From Erysipelotrichaceae bacterium (GTDB taxonomy: Bacteria > Bacillota_I > Bacilli_A > Acholeplasmatales > Anaeroplasmataceae), in assembly GCA_015059145.1 (NCBI GenBank), contig SVAZ01000001.1, positions 166,442-230,441 on the forward strand: a stretch of DNA of 64,000 nucleotides, in the 5' to 3' direction. Under the pieces are notes generated by a model, which did not search any database, was not told the origin of the DNA, and saw only the letters and a list, made by a program, of their open reading frames with translations. Position numbers and translations under genes: made by a program. Within the stretch, counting starts at the first letter, position 1. Every line of letters begins with the position of its first letter. Shown piece by piece: positions 35,707 to 43,671 of the stretch.

Positions 35707-35737
35707 AAAGAATATTATTGTTAAGGGAGATGATTGT

Positions 35738-37087
35738 ATGGGTTATACAAAGGATGATATTCGTCGTATATGTAAGGAAGAGGATATTAGATATATTCGT
35801 ATGATGTTTACAGATATGATGGGTATGCTAAAAAATGTAGAAATTCCAGTAACAAGATTAGAGGATGCGCTTGAGAACATGGTTATGTTTGATGGTTCAT
35901 CAATTGAAGGCTTTGTAAGAATTTATGAGGCTGATATGTTCCTACATCCAGATTTAGATACATTCCTTGTTTTAAGCTGGGAAAATACAGCTTATGGTAA
36001 GGTTGCTAGATTTATTTGTGATGTATATCGTCCTGGTGAGGATGGAGTACATGTTCCATTTGAAGGAGATCCTAGAGGAGTATTAAAGAGAAATATAGAG
36101 GAAATGCAAAAGCTAGGCTATAAGGCTTTTAATTGTGGTGTTGAGCCAGAGTTCTTCTTATTTAAGCTTGATGCTAAGGGTCAACCTACGTTAGAGTTTA
36201 ATGATCATGGTGGATATTTTGATTTAGCACCAGTAGACTGTGCTGAGGATTGTAGACGTGATATTGTACTTGAGCTACAAAGGATTGGCTTTACTATTGA
36301 GGCTGCGCATCATGAGGTTGCAACAGGACAACACGAAATAAACTTTAAATTTGATTCAGCTGTAGAGGCTTGTGATAATGTTCAAACATTTAAGCTAGTA
36401 GTTAAGAATATTGCAAGAAGACATGGTCTTCATGCAACATTTATGCCTAAGCCTATTGAAGGCATTGCTGGTAGTGGTATGCATGTAAACTGCTCATTAT
36501 TAACTAATGATGGAAAAAATGCATTCTATGATCCTAAAACAGCTAATCAATTAAGCGAGGTAGCTAATAAGTGGATTTCAGGTATCCTAGCTCATGCTAA
36601 AGGATTCTGCTTAATTACTAATCCAATTGTCAATTCATATAAGAGAATCGTTCCAGGATTTGAAGCTCCTTGTTATATTTCATGGAGTGATTCTAATCGT
36701 TCAACAATGGTTAGAATACCTGCGGCACGAGGTATGAAGACTAGAACAGAGGTACGTAGTGTAGATGTTGCTGCTAATCCTTATTTAGCTATTGCTGCTA
36801 TTTTAAAGGCAGGTTTAGATGGTGTTAAGGGTAATTGTGAAATGGTTGCTCCTATTTATGAAAATCTATATGCCTTAACTGATGAGGGTAGAAAAGCTCT
36901 AGGTGTTGATTCATTACCTAATAATTTATATGAGGCGGTTAAAGCTTTCCAGGCTGATCCAGTTATCATGGAGGCTATGGGCGAGCATACTGTTAGTAAG
37001 ATGGTTAGTGCGAAGACACAAGAGTGGAATGAATATCGTAAGCATGTATCTGAGTGGGAAATAAAGAGATACATTAATCAATATTAA
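35738..37087 (+). CDS. glnA: Glutamine synthetase, type I
   Basis: Makes glutamine from glutamate, ammonia and ATP; a cytosolic dodecamer. The 449-residue length matches the Firmicutes GSI-alpha form, which is feedback-inhibited and lacks the adenylylation Tyr region. Motifs: [45 protein letters not shown] (ATP site) and [10 protein letters not shown]. The start has a gggagatgat site. Single-gene unit with promoter and terminator; no glnR neighbour. Confidence 0.97.
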   Translation: MGYTKDDIRRICKEEDIRYIRMMFTDMMGMLKNVEIPVTRLEDALENMVMFDGSSIEGFVRIYEADMFLHPDLDTFLVLSWENTAYGKVARFICDVYRPGEDGVHVPFEGDPRGVLKRNIEEMQKLGYKAFNCGVEPEFFLFKLDAKGQPTLEFNDHGGYFDLAPVDCAEDCRRDIVLELQRIGFTIEAAHHEVATGQHEINFKFDSAVEACDNVQTFKLVVKNIARRHGLHATFMPKPIEGIAGSGMHVNCSLLTNDGKNAFYDPKTANQLSEVANKWISGILAHAKGFCLITNPIVNSYKRIVPGFEAPCYISWSDSNRSTMVRIPAARGMKTRTEVRSVDVAANPYLAIAAILKAGLDGVKGNCEMVAPIYENLYALTDEGRKALGVDSLPNNLYEAVKAFQADPVIMEAMGEHTVSKMVSAKTQEWNEYRKHVSEWEIKRYINQY

Positions 37088-37093
37088 TTATAT

Positions 37094-37128
37094 AAAGTGG
37101 TAGATTATCTACCACTTTTATTTTTTTA
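37094..37128 (+). terminator. Terminator after glnA
   Basis: AAAGTGGTAG and CTACCACTTT pair around ATTAT, followed by TATTTTTTT. Confidence 0.88.
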
Positions 37129-37173
37129 AAAATTTAATGTATAGAAATTATTAATAAAGGTAATATTAATAAT

Positions 37174-37280
37174 GTCTTAGGTTCTAAGACGAAAAGTTTA
37201 ACTTTTTCATAATTATTTATATACTCTCCCTACTTTTTAATAAAGGATAGCATTTTGCTATCCTTTATTTTTTTATTATT
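37174..37280 (+). ncRNA. Candidate small RNA ending in its own terminator
   Basis: Between the glnA terminator and the T-box promoter there is no gene. This stretch has GTCTTAG/CTAAGAC (37174-37180 with 37184-37190), an adjacent imperfect AAAAGT/ACTTTT hairpin, then a strong terminator AAAGGATAGC/GCTATCCTTT (37242-37266) with a long T-run. A terminator not needed by any gene suggests a short transcript or a read-through stop. No convincing promoter or reading frame was found. The remainder, 37281-37384, is featureless AT-rich sequence. Confidence 0.35.
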
Positions 37281-37384
37281 TTTTTTATTTAAGTGAAATA
37301 TGCATAAAATTTTGACAATTGAATGCGAATGTGTGTGATGTGCGAACATTTTGTCTAAAAAATTAAAAAAATACAAAAAAAGTA

Positions 37385-37414
37385 TTGACTAAACGAACTT
37401 TTAAAGAGTATAAT
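37385..37414 (+). promoter_or_regulatory. Promoter of the serine T-box operon
   Basis: TTGACT, an 18-base spacer and TATAAT (37409-37414), about 24 bases before the T-box stem I. Confidence 0.82.
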
Positions 37415-37429
37415 GGAATAAATTTTTAT

Positions 37430-37648
37430 ATAGCCTATAAAGAGGACTATAAAAGGAAGTTTAATTTTTAGAGAGTAAGGGGTTGGTGAAACCTTACAAT
37501 TAAAGCCTTTGAATCTACCTCTTTGGCGAATGTAATTAATTCCGAGTAATTCCCGTTAAAGAATTGTGAGTGAGTAAACCTAATTAGGGTGGTACCGCGG
37601 ATTTTAAAAGTTCGTCCCTTAGTGCAACAGCATTACGGGCTTTTTTTA
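37430..37648 (+). ncRNA. T-box leader, specifier UCU (serine)
   Basis: Stem I is closed by AAAGAGG (37439-37445) with CCTCTTT (37518-37524). The specifier loop GAATCTACC places TCT (Ser) at 37514-37516. The T-box AGGGTGGTACCGCG (37586-37599) pairs with the uncharged tRNA acceptor end. A terminator at about 37612-37648 has GTCCC...GGGC and a T-run. Uncharged tRNA-Ser should stabilise the antiterminator and turn on serC, serA and the third gene. The codon agrees with the pathway of the genes below it. Confidence 0.92.
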
Positions 37649-37689
37649 TTTTAAAGCGGTAAAAAATAATTTAAAAGGAGAAGAGAATT

Positions 37690-38775
37690 ATGAAAAGAGT
37701 ATTTAATTTTTCAGCAGGTCCAGCTGTTTTACCTGAAGAAGTATTAAAAGAAGCAGCAGAAGAAATGTTAGATTATCAAGGAACTGGAATGTCAGTAATG
37801 GAAATGAGTCATCGCTCAAAGCCATTTGAGAAGATCTTAGATGAGGCTATTCAAGATTTAAGAGATTTAATGAATATTCCAGAAAACTATAAGGTTATTT
37901 TTGTTCAAGGCGGAGCAAGCCAACAATTTGCTGCAGTACCTATGAATCTAATGAGCAAGAATAAGAAGGCTGACTATATCTTAACTGGTCAATTCTCTAC
38001 TAAGGCTTATCAAGAGGCTCAATTATTTGGTGATATTAAGGTTTTAGCTTCTTCTAAGGAATCTAAGTTCTCTTATATTCCAGATTGTAGTGATCTTGAA
38101 GTTAGAGAAGATGCTGATTATGTATACATCTGTGAAAATAATACAATCTATGGTACTAAATTTAAGGAATTACCTAATACAAAGGGTAAACCACTTGTTT
38201 CTGATCAATCATCTTGCTTCCTATCAGAGCCAATTGATGTAACAAAGTATGGTGTAATCTATGCTGGTGTTCAAAAGAATGTTGGTCCTGCAGGTTTAGT
38301 TGTATTAATTATTCGTGAGGATTTAATTAAGGATGAATTAGAATTCATTACTCCAACTATGCTAAAGTGGAAAACTCAAGTAGATAATAACAGCTTATAC
38401 AATACTCCAAATTCATATTCAATTTATATTTGTGGTAAGGTATTTAAGTGGTTAAAGGCTAATGGTGGTCTTGAAGCTATGAAGAAGCGTAATGAAGAAA
38501 AGGCTGCTTTATTATATGATTACTTAGATACAACTGATTTCTATATTTGTGCAGCTGAAAAGGGTTCTAGATCAATGATGAATGTTACATTCAAAACTAA
38601 TGATCCTGAATTAGATGCTAAGTTTGTTGAGGAAGCAAAGAAAAATAATATCGCTAATATTAAGGGTCATAGATCAATTGGTGGTATGCGTGCTTCTATC
38701 TATAATGCAATGCCTAAGGCTGGTGTTGAGGCTTTAGTTCAATTCATGAAGAAGTTTGAAGAGGAGAATAAATAA
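37690..38775 (+). CDS. serC: Phosphoserine aminotransferase
   Basis: Second step of serine synthesis: 3-phosphohydroxypyruvate plus glutamate to phosphoserine; a PLP enzyme. It has 361 residues. Begins VFNFSAGPAVLPEEVL; FVQGGASQQFAA binds phosphate; the PLP Lys is in YAGVQKNVGPAG. The start has aaaaggagaaga upstream. Under the serine T-box; serA follows 2 bases after the stop. Confidence 0.97.
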   Translation: MKRVFNFSAGPAVLPEEVLKEAAEEMLDYQGTGMSVMEMSHRSKPFEKILDEAIQDLRDLMNIPENYKVIFVQGGASQQFAAVPMNLMSKNKKADYILTGQFSTKAYQEAQLFGDIKVLASSKESKFSYIPDCSDLEVREDADYVYICENNTIYGTKFKELPNTKGKPLVSDQSSCFLSEPIDVTKYGVIYAGVQKNVGPAGLVVLIIREDLIKDELEFITPTMLKWKTQVDNNSLYNTPNSYSIYICGKVFKWLKANGGLEAMKKRNEEKAALLYDYLDTTDFYICAAEKGSRSMMNVTFKTNDPELDAKFVEEAKKNNIANIKGHRSIGGMRASIYNAMPKAGVEALVQFMKKFEEENK

Positions 38776-38777
38776 TA

Positions 38778-39926
38778 ATGAAGGCATATTGTTTAAATAA
38801 GATTTCTAAGGTTGCCTTAGATACAATGACTGGAAATGATGTAGTTGTTGAGGATTTAGCTAAAGCAGATAGTATTTTAGTTAGATCTCAAGCAATGCAT
38901 GATATGGATTTAGATGAAAATATTTTAGCAGTAGCACGTGCTGGTGCTGGTGTTAACAATATTCCTCTTGAAAAGTATGCAGACAAGGGTGTTGTTGTAT
39001 TCAATACTCCTGGCGCAAATGCTAATGCTGTTAAGGAATTAGTATTATGTGGTTTATTACTTGCTAGCCGTGATATTATTGGTGGTAATAAGTGGGTTAA
39101 TGAAAATAAGGCTGATGAAAATATCGGTAAGACTGCTGAAAAAGCTAAGAGTCAATTTGCAGGTAATGAAATTTTAGGAAAGACTATCGCTGTAGTTGGA
39201 TTAGGTGTTATTGGTGTATTAGTAGCTAATGCTTGTGTAGCATTAGGTATGAATGTAGTAGGTTATGATCCATACTTATCTATTAATAATGCAATGAAGC
39301 TAGATAAGAAGGTTAAGTATGTTGAAAAGTTAGAGGATACTGTTTCTAATGCTGATTTCGTATCTGTACACGTTCCTTTAATGGATTCAACTAAGCATAT
39401 GATTAATAAGGAATTATTCGCTAAGTTTAAGGATAATACTGTTGTATTAAACTTCTCAAGAGATCCACTTGTTAATGATGCTGATTTAAAGGATGCTATG
39501 GCAAATGGTAAGGTTAAGAAGTATGTTACAGACTTCGCTAATCCAGCTGTTGCTAATATGGAAAATGTTATCTGCTTACCACATTTAGGTGCTTCAACTG
39601 AGGAGGCTGAGGACAACTGTGCATTAATGGCAATTAATCAAGTTAAGGATTACATTGATAATGGTAACATTACAAATTCAGTTAACTATCCAGCAGTTAA
39701 TGCTGGTGTTAAGCAAGCTGATATTCGTGTTTGTATTCACCATAAAAATGCACCTGGTATTATCGCAAGCTTCTCATCTTTAATTAGCGCACATGGTGGT
39801 AATATTGTAAACTTTGTTTGTAAGAGCAAGGGGGACTATGGCTATTCTGTATTAGATGTTGATGGTAAGGTTGATGTTGAATCAATCAAAAACTTCAACG
39901 GTGTATTTAGAGTGAGAGTGATCTAA
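38778..39926 (+). CDS. serA: D-3-phosphoglycerate dehydrogenase
   Basis: First committed step of serine synthesis. The 382-residue protein has a Rossmann NAD site (VGLGVIGVLVA), the catalytic His in LPHLGASTEEAEDN and a short ACT-like C-terminal domain (VCIHHKNAPGIIASFSSLIS). It is the shorter form, without the intervening domain of long SerA. The RAGAGVNNI segment near residue 54 is typical. It lies 2 bases after serC and 2 before the TIM-barrel gene, forming one translation-coupled unit. Confidence 0.96.
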   Translation: MKAYCLNKISKVALDTMTGNDVVVEDLAKADSILVRSQAMHDMDLDENILAVARAGAGVNNIPLEKYADKGVVVFNTPGANANAVKELVLCGLLLASRDIIGGNKWVNENKADENIGKTAEKAKSQFAGNEILGKTIAVVGLGVIGVLVANACVALGMNVVGYDPYLSINNAMKLDKKVKYVEKLEDTVSNADFVSVHVPLMDSTKHMINKELFAKFKDNTVVLNFSRDPLVNDADLKDAMANGKVKKYVTDFANPAVANMENVICLPHLGASTEEAEDNCALMAINQVKDYIDNGNITNSVNYPAVNAGVKQADIRVCIHHKNAPGIIASFSSLISAHGGNIVNFVCKSKGDYGYSVLDVDGKVDVESIKNFNGVFRVRVI

Positions 39927-39928
39927 TA

Positions 39929-40693
39929 ATGAAGCTTGGAATGCCACAGCTATATGAATTCGACACTATTGAGGAGAATTTGATTTTAGCTAAGGAATTA
40001 GATTTAGATTTTGTTGAATTAAATTTAAATTTCGGCTATTGTAGAAGTGAAATGGAAGCTAAAACTATAGCAGAGCTTTTAAAAAAATATAATATGGAAG
40101 CAACTTTACATTTTTATGATGAGGCTGATTTAGGCTCTTATGATGAAGTTGTAGCTGCTTATCTTACACTATTAGATAGATATGCTAAGCTAGGTAAGGG
40201 ATATATTAAGCAAATCAATATGCATATGATTCCAGGACCTGTTGTCACTATTAGTGGTGTTAAGAATTATATTTATGAAAAGGAATATGATGTATATATT
40301 AATAGATTAATTACAAATTTTAAAAAGGCTGAAAAGATTTGTAATGATAATGGAATTAATATGGTAATTGAAAATACAGATAATATTCCAGCTTATATGA
40401 AAAGAGTATATAAGGATTTATATAATAATGGCTTTAGATTCTGTTATGATATAGGACATGATAGCTTAAGCTACGATATTGTATATGAGGTTAATAGTGA
40501 GCTAAACCTACCATTTGATGAATTTCATATTCATGATGGAACAAGAAAAAAATGTCACCTAACGTTAGGCGAAGGTGAGATTGATATAAAAAAATTTAAG
40601 GAATTGGCTATTAAGAATAATGCATATGTCGTATTAGAGGTTAAGCAAAAGGGTGATCTTTTAGCTTCAGTACCTTTCTTTAATAATTTATAA
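39929..40693 (+). CDS. Xylose isomerase-like TIM-barrel enzyme in the serine operon
   Basis: A 254-residue protein of the sugar-phosphate isomerase/epimerase (AP-endonuclease-2) fold, with metal-ligand positions VIENTDN (Glu), CYDIGHD (Asp, His), FHIHDG (His) and LEVKQKG (Glu). Starts 2 bases after serA and ends with the operon terminator. A phosphoserine phosphatase gene (serB) is not in the operon. This fold is not a known phosphatase, so a serB replacement role would be speculative; an isomerase or epimerase role on a related metabolite is equally possible. Confidence 0.75.
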   Translation: MKLGMPQLYEFDTIEENLILAKELDLDFVELNLNFGYCRSEMEAKTIAELLKKYNMEATLHFYDEADLGSYDEVVAAYLTLLDRYAKLGKGYIKQINMHMIPGPVVTISGVKNYIYEKEYDVYINRLITNFKKAEKICNDNGINMVIENTDNIPAYMKRVYKDLYNNGFRFCYDIGHDSLSYDIVYEVNSELNLPFDEFHIHDGTRKKCHLTLGEGEIDIKKFKELAIKNNAYVVLEVKQKGDLLASVPFFNNL

Positions 40694-40694
40694 T

Positions 40695-40723
40695 AATTAG
40701 GACCGTTTGGTCCTAATTTTTTT
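40695..40723 (+). terminator. Terminator of the serine operon
   Basis: AATTAGGACC and GGTCCTAATT pair around GTTT, followed by TTTTT. Confidence 0.9.
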
Positions 40724-40797
40724 GTTCTAGTTTTATTGGTTATTATTTTAGTCATATTATGAGCATATTTATTCATATACTTATGATGGGTGAGAAT

Positions 40798-42036
40798 ATG
40801 AAAAAAATAATAATTAAAAAAGCAAATGATATAAAAGGAACAGTAAAAATAAACGGTTCAAAAAATGCGGCAATTCCTATTTTATGTACAAGCATTCTTA
40901 CTAAAGGAAGGATTATATTTAGCAATATACCAAAAATAACAGATATTAAAATTATTATTAAAATACTTAGATATCTAAATTGTAAGGTAAGATGGAGATT
41001 TAATAAGCTTATAGTTGATTCAAGTAAAATAGAATATAAAAGCTTAGTAATTGAAGAATGCGAAAAGCTAAGAGGATCATATTATTTTATACCCGTATTT
41101 TTATATTTATTTGATAAATGCGATATATTACTTCCAGGTGGATGTAGTATAGGCTCAAGACCAATAGATGCTCATATAGAAGCATTTGAGGCTTTAGGAT
41201 TTAAATGTATGCTTAAGGATAATCATTTATGGATTAGAAGAGAAAAAGCTATTAATGAGGCTTCTATAACTATGTCTAAAAAATCAGTGGGTGCCAGTAT
41301 TAATGCAATCCTTGCCTCACTAAAATGTAGGTATGTAATTTTAGATGAGTTGGTATTAGAACCAGAAGCATTAGATGTGATTGCCTTTTTAAAGGAAATT
41401 GGATTTGATTTAGATGCATTAAGTCATAAGGTGGTTTTTAGAGGCTTTAAAGGTCGTGTAGATGAGGTTGTAAAATATAAAATTATACCAGATAGAATAG
41501 AGGCAATGACCTATATTGTAATGGGGTTATTGTGTGGAGATGTAAAAATTAAAGGTGCTAATGCTGATCATTTTAAATATCCACTTGAGCTATTATTAAA
41601 GGCTAAATATAATATAAGATTTAAAAGGAATTATATAAGGGCAATAAAGTCTAGAGGCAATTGTTTTGATATAAAGACAGAAACATATCCGTTATTTCCA
41701 ACTGATATGCAGCCATTGTTTGGTGTTCTAATGGCATATGGGAAGGGCTCAAGTGTTATTGAGGAGGATATATTTGAAAATAGAATGCAAATATATAAAG
41801 ATTTAAATAGCTTAGGCTTTAATGTTAATTTGATAGGTAATAAGGCATACATAATTGGATCCTTAATAAATGAGCCTATTAATCATGAGGCTAAGGATTT
41901 AAGACATTGTGCTGCATTGTTAATTTTGTTAATAAAAAATGGTGGATTATTATCTAACATAGATTTAATAAAAAGAGGATATAATTCTATTTTTTATAAT
42001 ATAAGAAATTTAGGTGCTAAATTCAAAATTAAGTAA
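40798..42036 (+). CDS. murA: UDP-GlcNAc 1-carboxyvinyltransferase (MurA-like, divergent)
   Basis: First committed step of peptidoglycan synthesis: enolpyruvate transfer to UDP-GlcNAc. It has 412 residues. NGSKNAAIPIL supplies the catalytic Lys (Lys22), GGCSIG the catalytic Cys116 (the fosfomycin target) and FPTDMQP the catalytic Asp. The RASxxxLGPLL segment is altered to LRGSYYFIPVFLY and the protein is shortened and Lys/Ile-rich, so it may be a second MurA copy or a diverged only copy. The ATG at 40798 has gggtgag upstream; longer in-frame starts lack one. Confidence 0.88.
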   Translation: MKKIIIKKANDIKGTVKINGSKNAAIPILCTSILTKGRIIFSNIPKITDIKIIIKILRYLNCKVRWRFNKLIVDSSKIEYKSLVIEECEKLRGSYYFIPVFLYLFDKCDILLPGGCSIGSRPIDAHIEAFEALGFKCMLKDNHLWIRREKAINEASITMSKKSVGASINAILASLKCRYVILDELVLEPEALDVIAFLKEIGFDLDALSHKVVFRGFKGRVDEVVKYKIIPDRIEAMTYIVMGLLCGDVKIKGANADHFKYPLELLLKAKYNIRFKRNYIRAIKSRGNCFDIKTETYPLFPTDMQPLFGVLMAYGKGSSVIEEDIFENRMQIYKDLNSLGFNVNLIGNKAYIIGSLINEPINHEAKDLRHCAALLILLIKNGGLLSNIDLIKRGYNSIFYNIRNLGAKFKIK

Positions 42037-42044
42037 AAAAGGTA

Positions 42045-42073
42045 TTGTAATAACTAAACACTTATGATAAAAT
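42045..42073 (+). promoter_or_regulatory. Promoter of rpmE
   Basis: TTGTAA, a 17-base spacer and TAAAAT (42068-42073) with TG at the extended position. A small ATGAC/GTCAT hairpin (42090-42102) lies just before the ribosome-binding site. Confidence 0.65.
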
Positions 42074-42124
42074 AATTTGGAAACTTACTATGACTTAGTC
42101 ATGGCGGAAGGAGTGAATGTAGTT

Positions 42125-42331
42125 ATGAAGAAGGATATTCATCCAAATTATAAGACTGTTAAGGTTACTTGTACTACATGCGGTAGCGTATTTGAATCAG
42201 GTTCTGTATTAGACGAGATTCGTGTTGATACTTGCTCAAATTGTCATCCATTCTATACTGGTAAACAAGCTTTTACTCAAGCAGATGGACGTGTTGAAAA
42301 GTTCAATAAGCGTTACGGTTTAAAGAAGTAA
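42125..42331 (+). CDS. rpmE: Ribosomal protein bL31 (zinc-binding form)
   Basis: 50S protein of the central protuberance. The 68-residue protein starts [10 protein letters not shown]. Two CxxC pairs (CTTC and [12 protein letters not shown]) mark the zinc-binding type rather than the Cys-less YtiA form. The ATG at 42125 matches the family N-terminus; an upstream in-frame Met is in the leader. Its own promoter and terminator make it a single-gene unit. Confidence 0.95.
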   Translation: MKKDIHPNYKTVKVTCTTCGSVFESGSVLDEIRVDTCSNCHPFYTGKQAFTQADGRVEKFNKRYGLKK

Positions 42332-42348
42332 TAGGAATTAGAGAATAT

Positions 42349-42373
42349 GAGTCCAATAATGGACTCTTTTTTT
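42349..42373 (+). terminator. Terminator after rpmE
   Basis: GAGTCCA and TGGACTC pair around ATAA, followed by TTTTTTT. Confidence 0.92.
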
Positions 42374-42426
42374 CTGCAATTTTTTTTAATATTTATATGT
42401 CAATCCCTTTTTTATAAAAAATAATA

Positions 42427-42435
42427 TGCTATAAT
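42427..42435 (+). promoter_or_regulatory. Extended -10 promoter of tdk
   Basis: TGcTATAAT with no good -35 upstream; it lies 32 bases before the tdk start codon. Confidence 0.55.
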
Positions 42436-42467
42436 TAAATTAGATTTTCGATAAGGACGATGATAAT

Positions 42468-43061
42468 ATGACAAACTATTATATTGACAAAAAGGGATGG
42501 GTCGAGGTTATAACAGGACCTATGTTTGCTGGTAAGACAGAGGAGCTTATTAGAAGAGTCAAAAGAATGGAGTATGCTAAGAAGCATTATTTAGTTTTTA
42601 AACCTGCAATTGATGTTAGATATTCATCAAATGAGGTTGTAAGTCACAATAAGAAAAGTGTTAATGCTATTAATATATCTCATGGAAGTGATATCAAAAG
42701 ATATTTAAAAAGAGATACTCAGGCAATAGTTATTGACGAGGTACAATTTTTCGACGATTCTTTAGTTAAATATGTTCAAGAGCTTGCAGGTGCTGGTCTA
42801 AGAGTAATATGTGCTGGTTTAGATACTGACTTTAGAGGAGAGCCTTTTGGTATTGTTGGGCCACTAATGGCAGTTGCTGAGCAGGTGACTAAGCTTACAG
42901 CTATATGTAGTGAGTGTGGAACTGATGCGACTAGAACACAAAGAATTATTGATGGTAAGCCAGCTTATTATGATGACCCTACCATTTTAGTAGGTGCTAA
43001 TGATTCATATGAGGCTAGATGCAGATGCTGTCATGAGGTTTTATTCCGTGACAAGAGATAA
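42468..43061 (+). CDS. tdk: Thymidine kinase
   Basis: Phosphorylates thymidine in nucleotide salvage. The 197-residue type II enzyme has P-loop GPMFAGKTE (17-25), the DEVQFFDD Walker B-like motif, lasso-region Cys pairs CSEC and CRCC for zinc, and YEARC near the end. In many Firmicutes tdk precedes prfA; here it precedes tadA instead. The end overlaps the proposed tadA start by 14 bases. Confidence 0.96.
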   Translation: MTNYYIDKKGWVEVITGPMFAGKTEELIRRVKRMEYAKKHYLVFKPAIDVRYSSNEVVSHNKKSVNAINISHGSDIKRYLKRDTQAIVIDEVQFFDDSLVKYVQELAGAGLRVICAGLDTDFRGEPFGIVGPLMAVAEQVTKLTAICSECGTDATRTQRIIDGKPAYYDDPTILVGANDSYEARCRCCHEVLFRDKR

Positions 43062-43524
43062 TAGCTTTTATATGAGGGAAGCTCTTAGACAGGCAAAAAA
43101 AGCCTACAAAATAGGTGAGGTTCCCGTGGGCTGTGTCATTGTATATGATGATGAAATTATTGCTAGAGGATATAATAAAAGAGAAAAACTTTCTAATAGC
43201 TTAGCACATGCAGAGGTTGTTGCAATTAATAAGGCTTGTAGGAAGCTTGGGGCATGGAAGCTGGATGACTGTGTTATGTATATAACGCTTGAGCCTTGTG
43301 TGATGTGTAGTGGGGTAATAATCCAGTCAAGAATAAAAAAAGTAATTTATGGAGCCTATGATTATCGCTTCGGTACTCATAAAAGTATAATCAACCTATT
43401 TGATGTTAAATTTAATCATATGGTTGATATTGAAGGTGGGCTTTTAGAGGATGAATGCTCAAATATAATTACTACGTTTTTTAAAGAGCTAAGAAGTAAT
43501 AAAATAGTTGCAAATAAAAAATGA
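43048..43524 (+). CDS. tadA: tRNA-specific adenosine deaminase
   Basis: Converts A34 to inosine in tRNA-Arg(ACG). With the GTG start at 43048 it has 158 residues: HAE at 54-56 gives the zinc His and catalytic Glu, and PCVMC gives Cys84 and Cys87. The GTG is chosen because [18 protein letters not shown] aligns with the Bacillus start (MTQDELYMKEA) and GAGG lies 9 bases upstream; ATG 43072 would shorten the N-terminus. Next to the SRP RNA gene, as in Bacillus. Confidence 0.93.
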   Translation: MTRDNSFYMREALRQAKKAYKIGEVPVGCVIVYDDEIIARGYNKREKLSNSLAHAEVVAINKACRKLGAWKLDDCVMYITLEPCVMCSGVIIQSRIKKVIYGAYDYRFGTHKSIINLFDVKFNHMVDIEGGLLEDECSNIITTFFKELRSNKIVANKK

Positions 43525-43536
43525 TTATGTTAAAAT
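43508..43536 (+). promoter_or_regulatory. Promoter of the SRP RNA gene
   Basis: TTGCAA, a 17-base spacer and TAAAAT (43531-43536), the -35 lying inside the tadA end. Predicted start near 43543. Confidence 0.72.
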
Positions 43537-43541
43537 GATTA

Positions 43542-43632
43542 AGTCCTTAATCAATCATTTACGGTGAACCAGGTCAGGATCGGAAGGTAGCAGCCTTAAG
43601 CTAGTGGGTGATGTGGTTAAGGCGCTTTTTTT
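43542..43632 (+). ncRNA. ffs: Signal recognition particle RNA, small bacterial type
   Basis: The core AGGTCAGGATCGGAAGG, with TAGCAGCC following, is the Ffh-binding helix 8 with a GGAA tetraloop. The ends pair (CCTTAATCA near 43545 with TGGTTAAGG near 43614). About 90 bases, the 4.5S-like form without the Alu domain that Bacillus carries. A T-run follows. Located after tadA, as in many Firmicutes. Confidence 0.93.
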
Positions 43633-43634
43633 AA

Positions 43635-43671
43635 AAATAAAATGGTTGTGATTTTTCACAACCATTTTTTA
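43635..43671. terminator. Bidirectional terminator between ffs and the aminopeptidase
   Basis: AAAATGGTTGTGA and TCACAACCATTTT form a perfect 13-bp stem around TTTT, with A-rich sequence on the left and T-run on the right. It serves the convergent minus-strand gene as well. Confidence 0.88.

Noticed and set aside
43635..43671. Strong hairpin after the SRP RNA as an extra ncRNA
   Set aside because: A-rich and T-rich flanks on both sides make it a bidirectional terminator between convergent genes.
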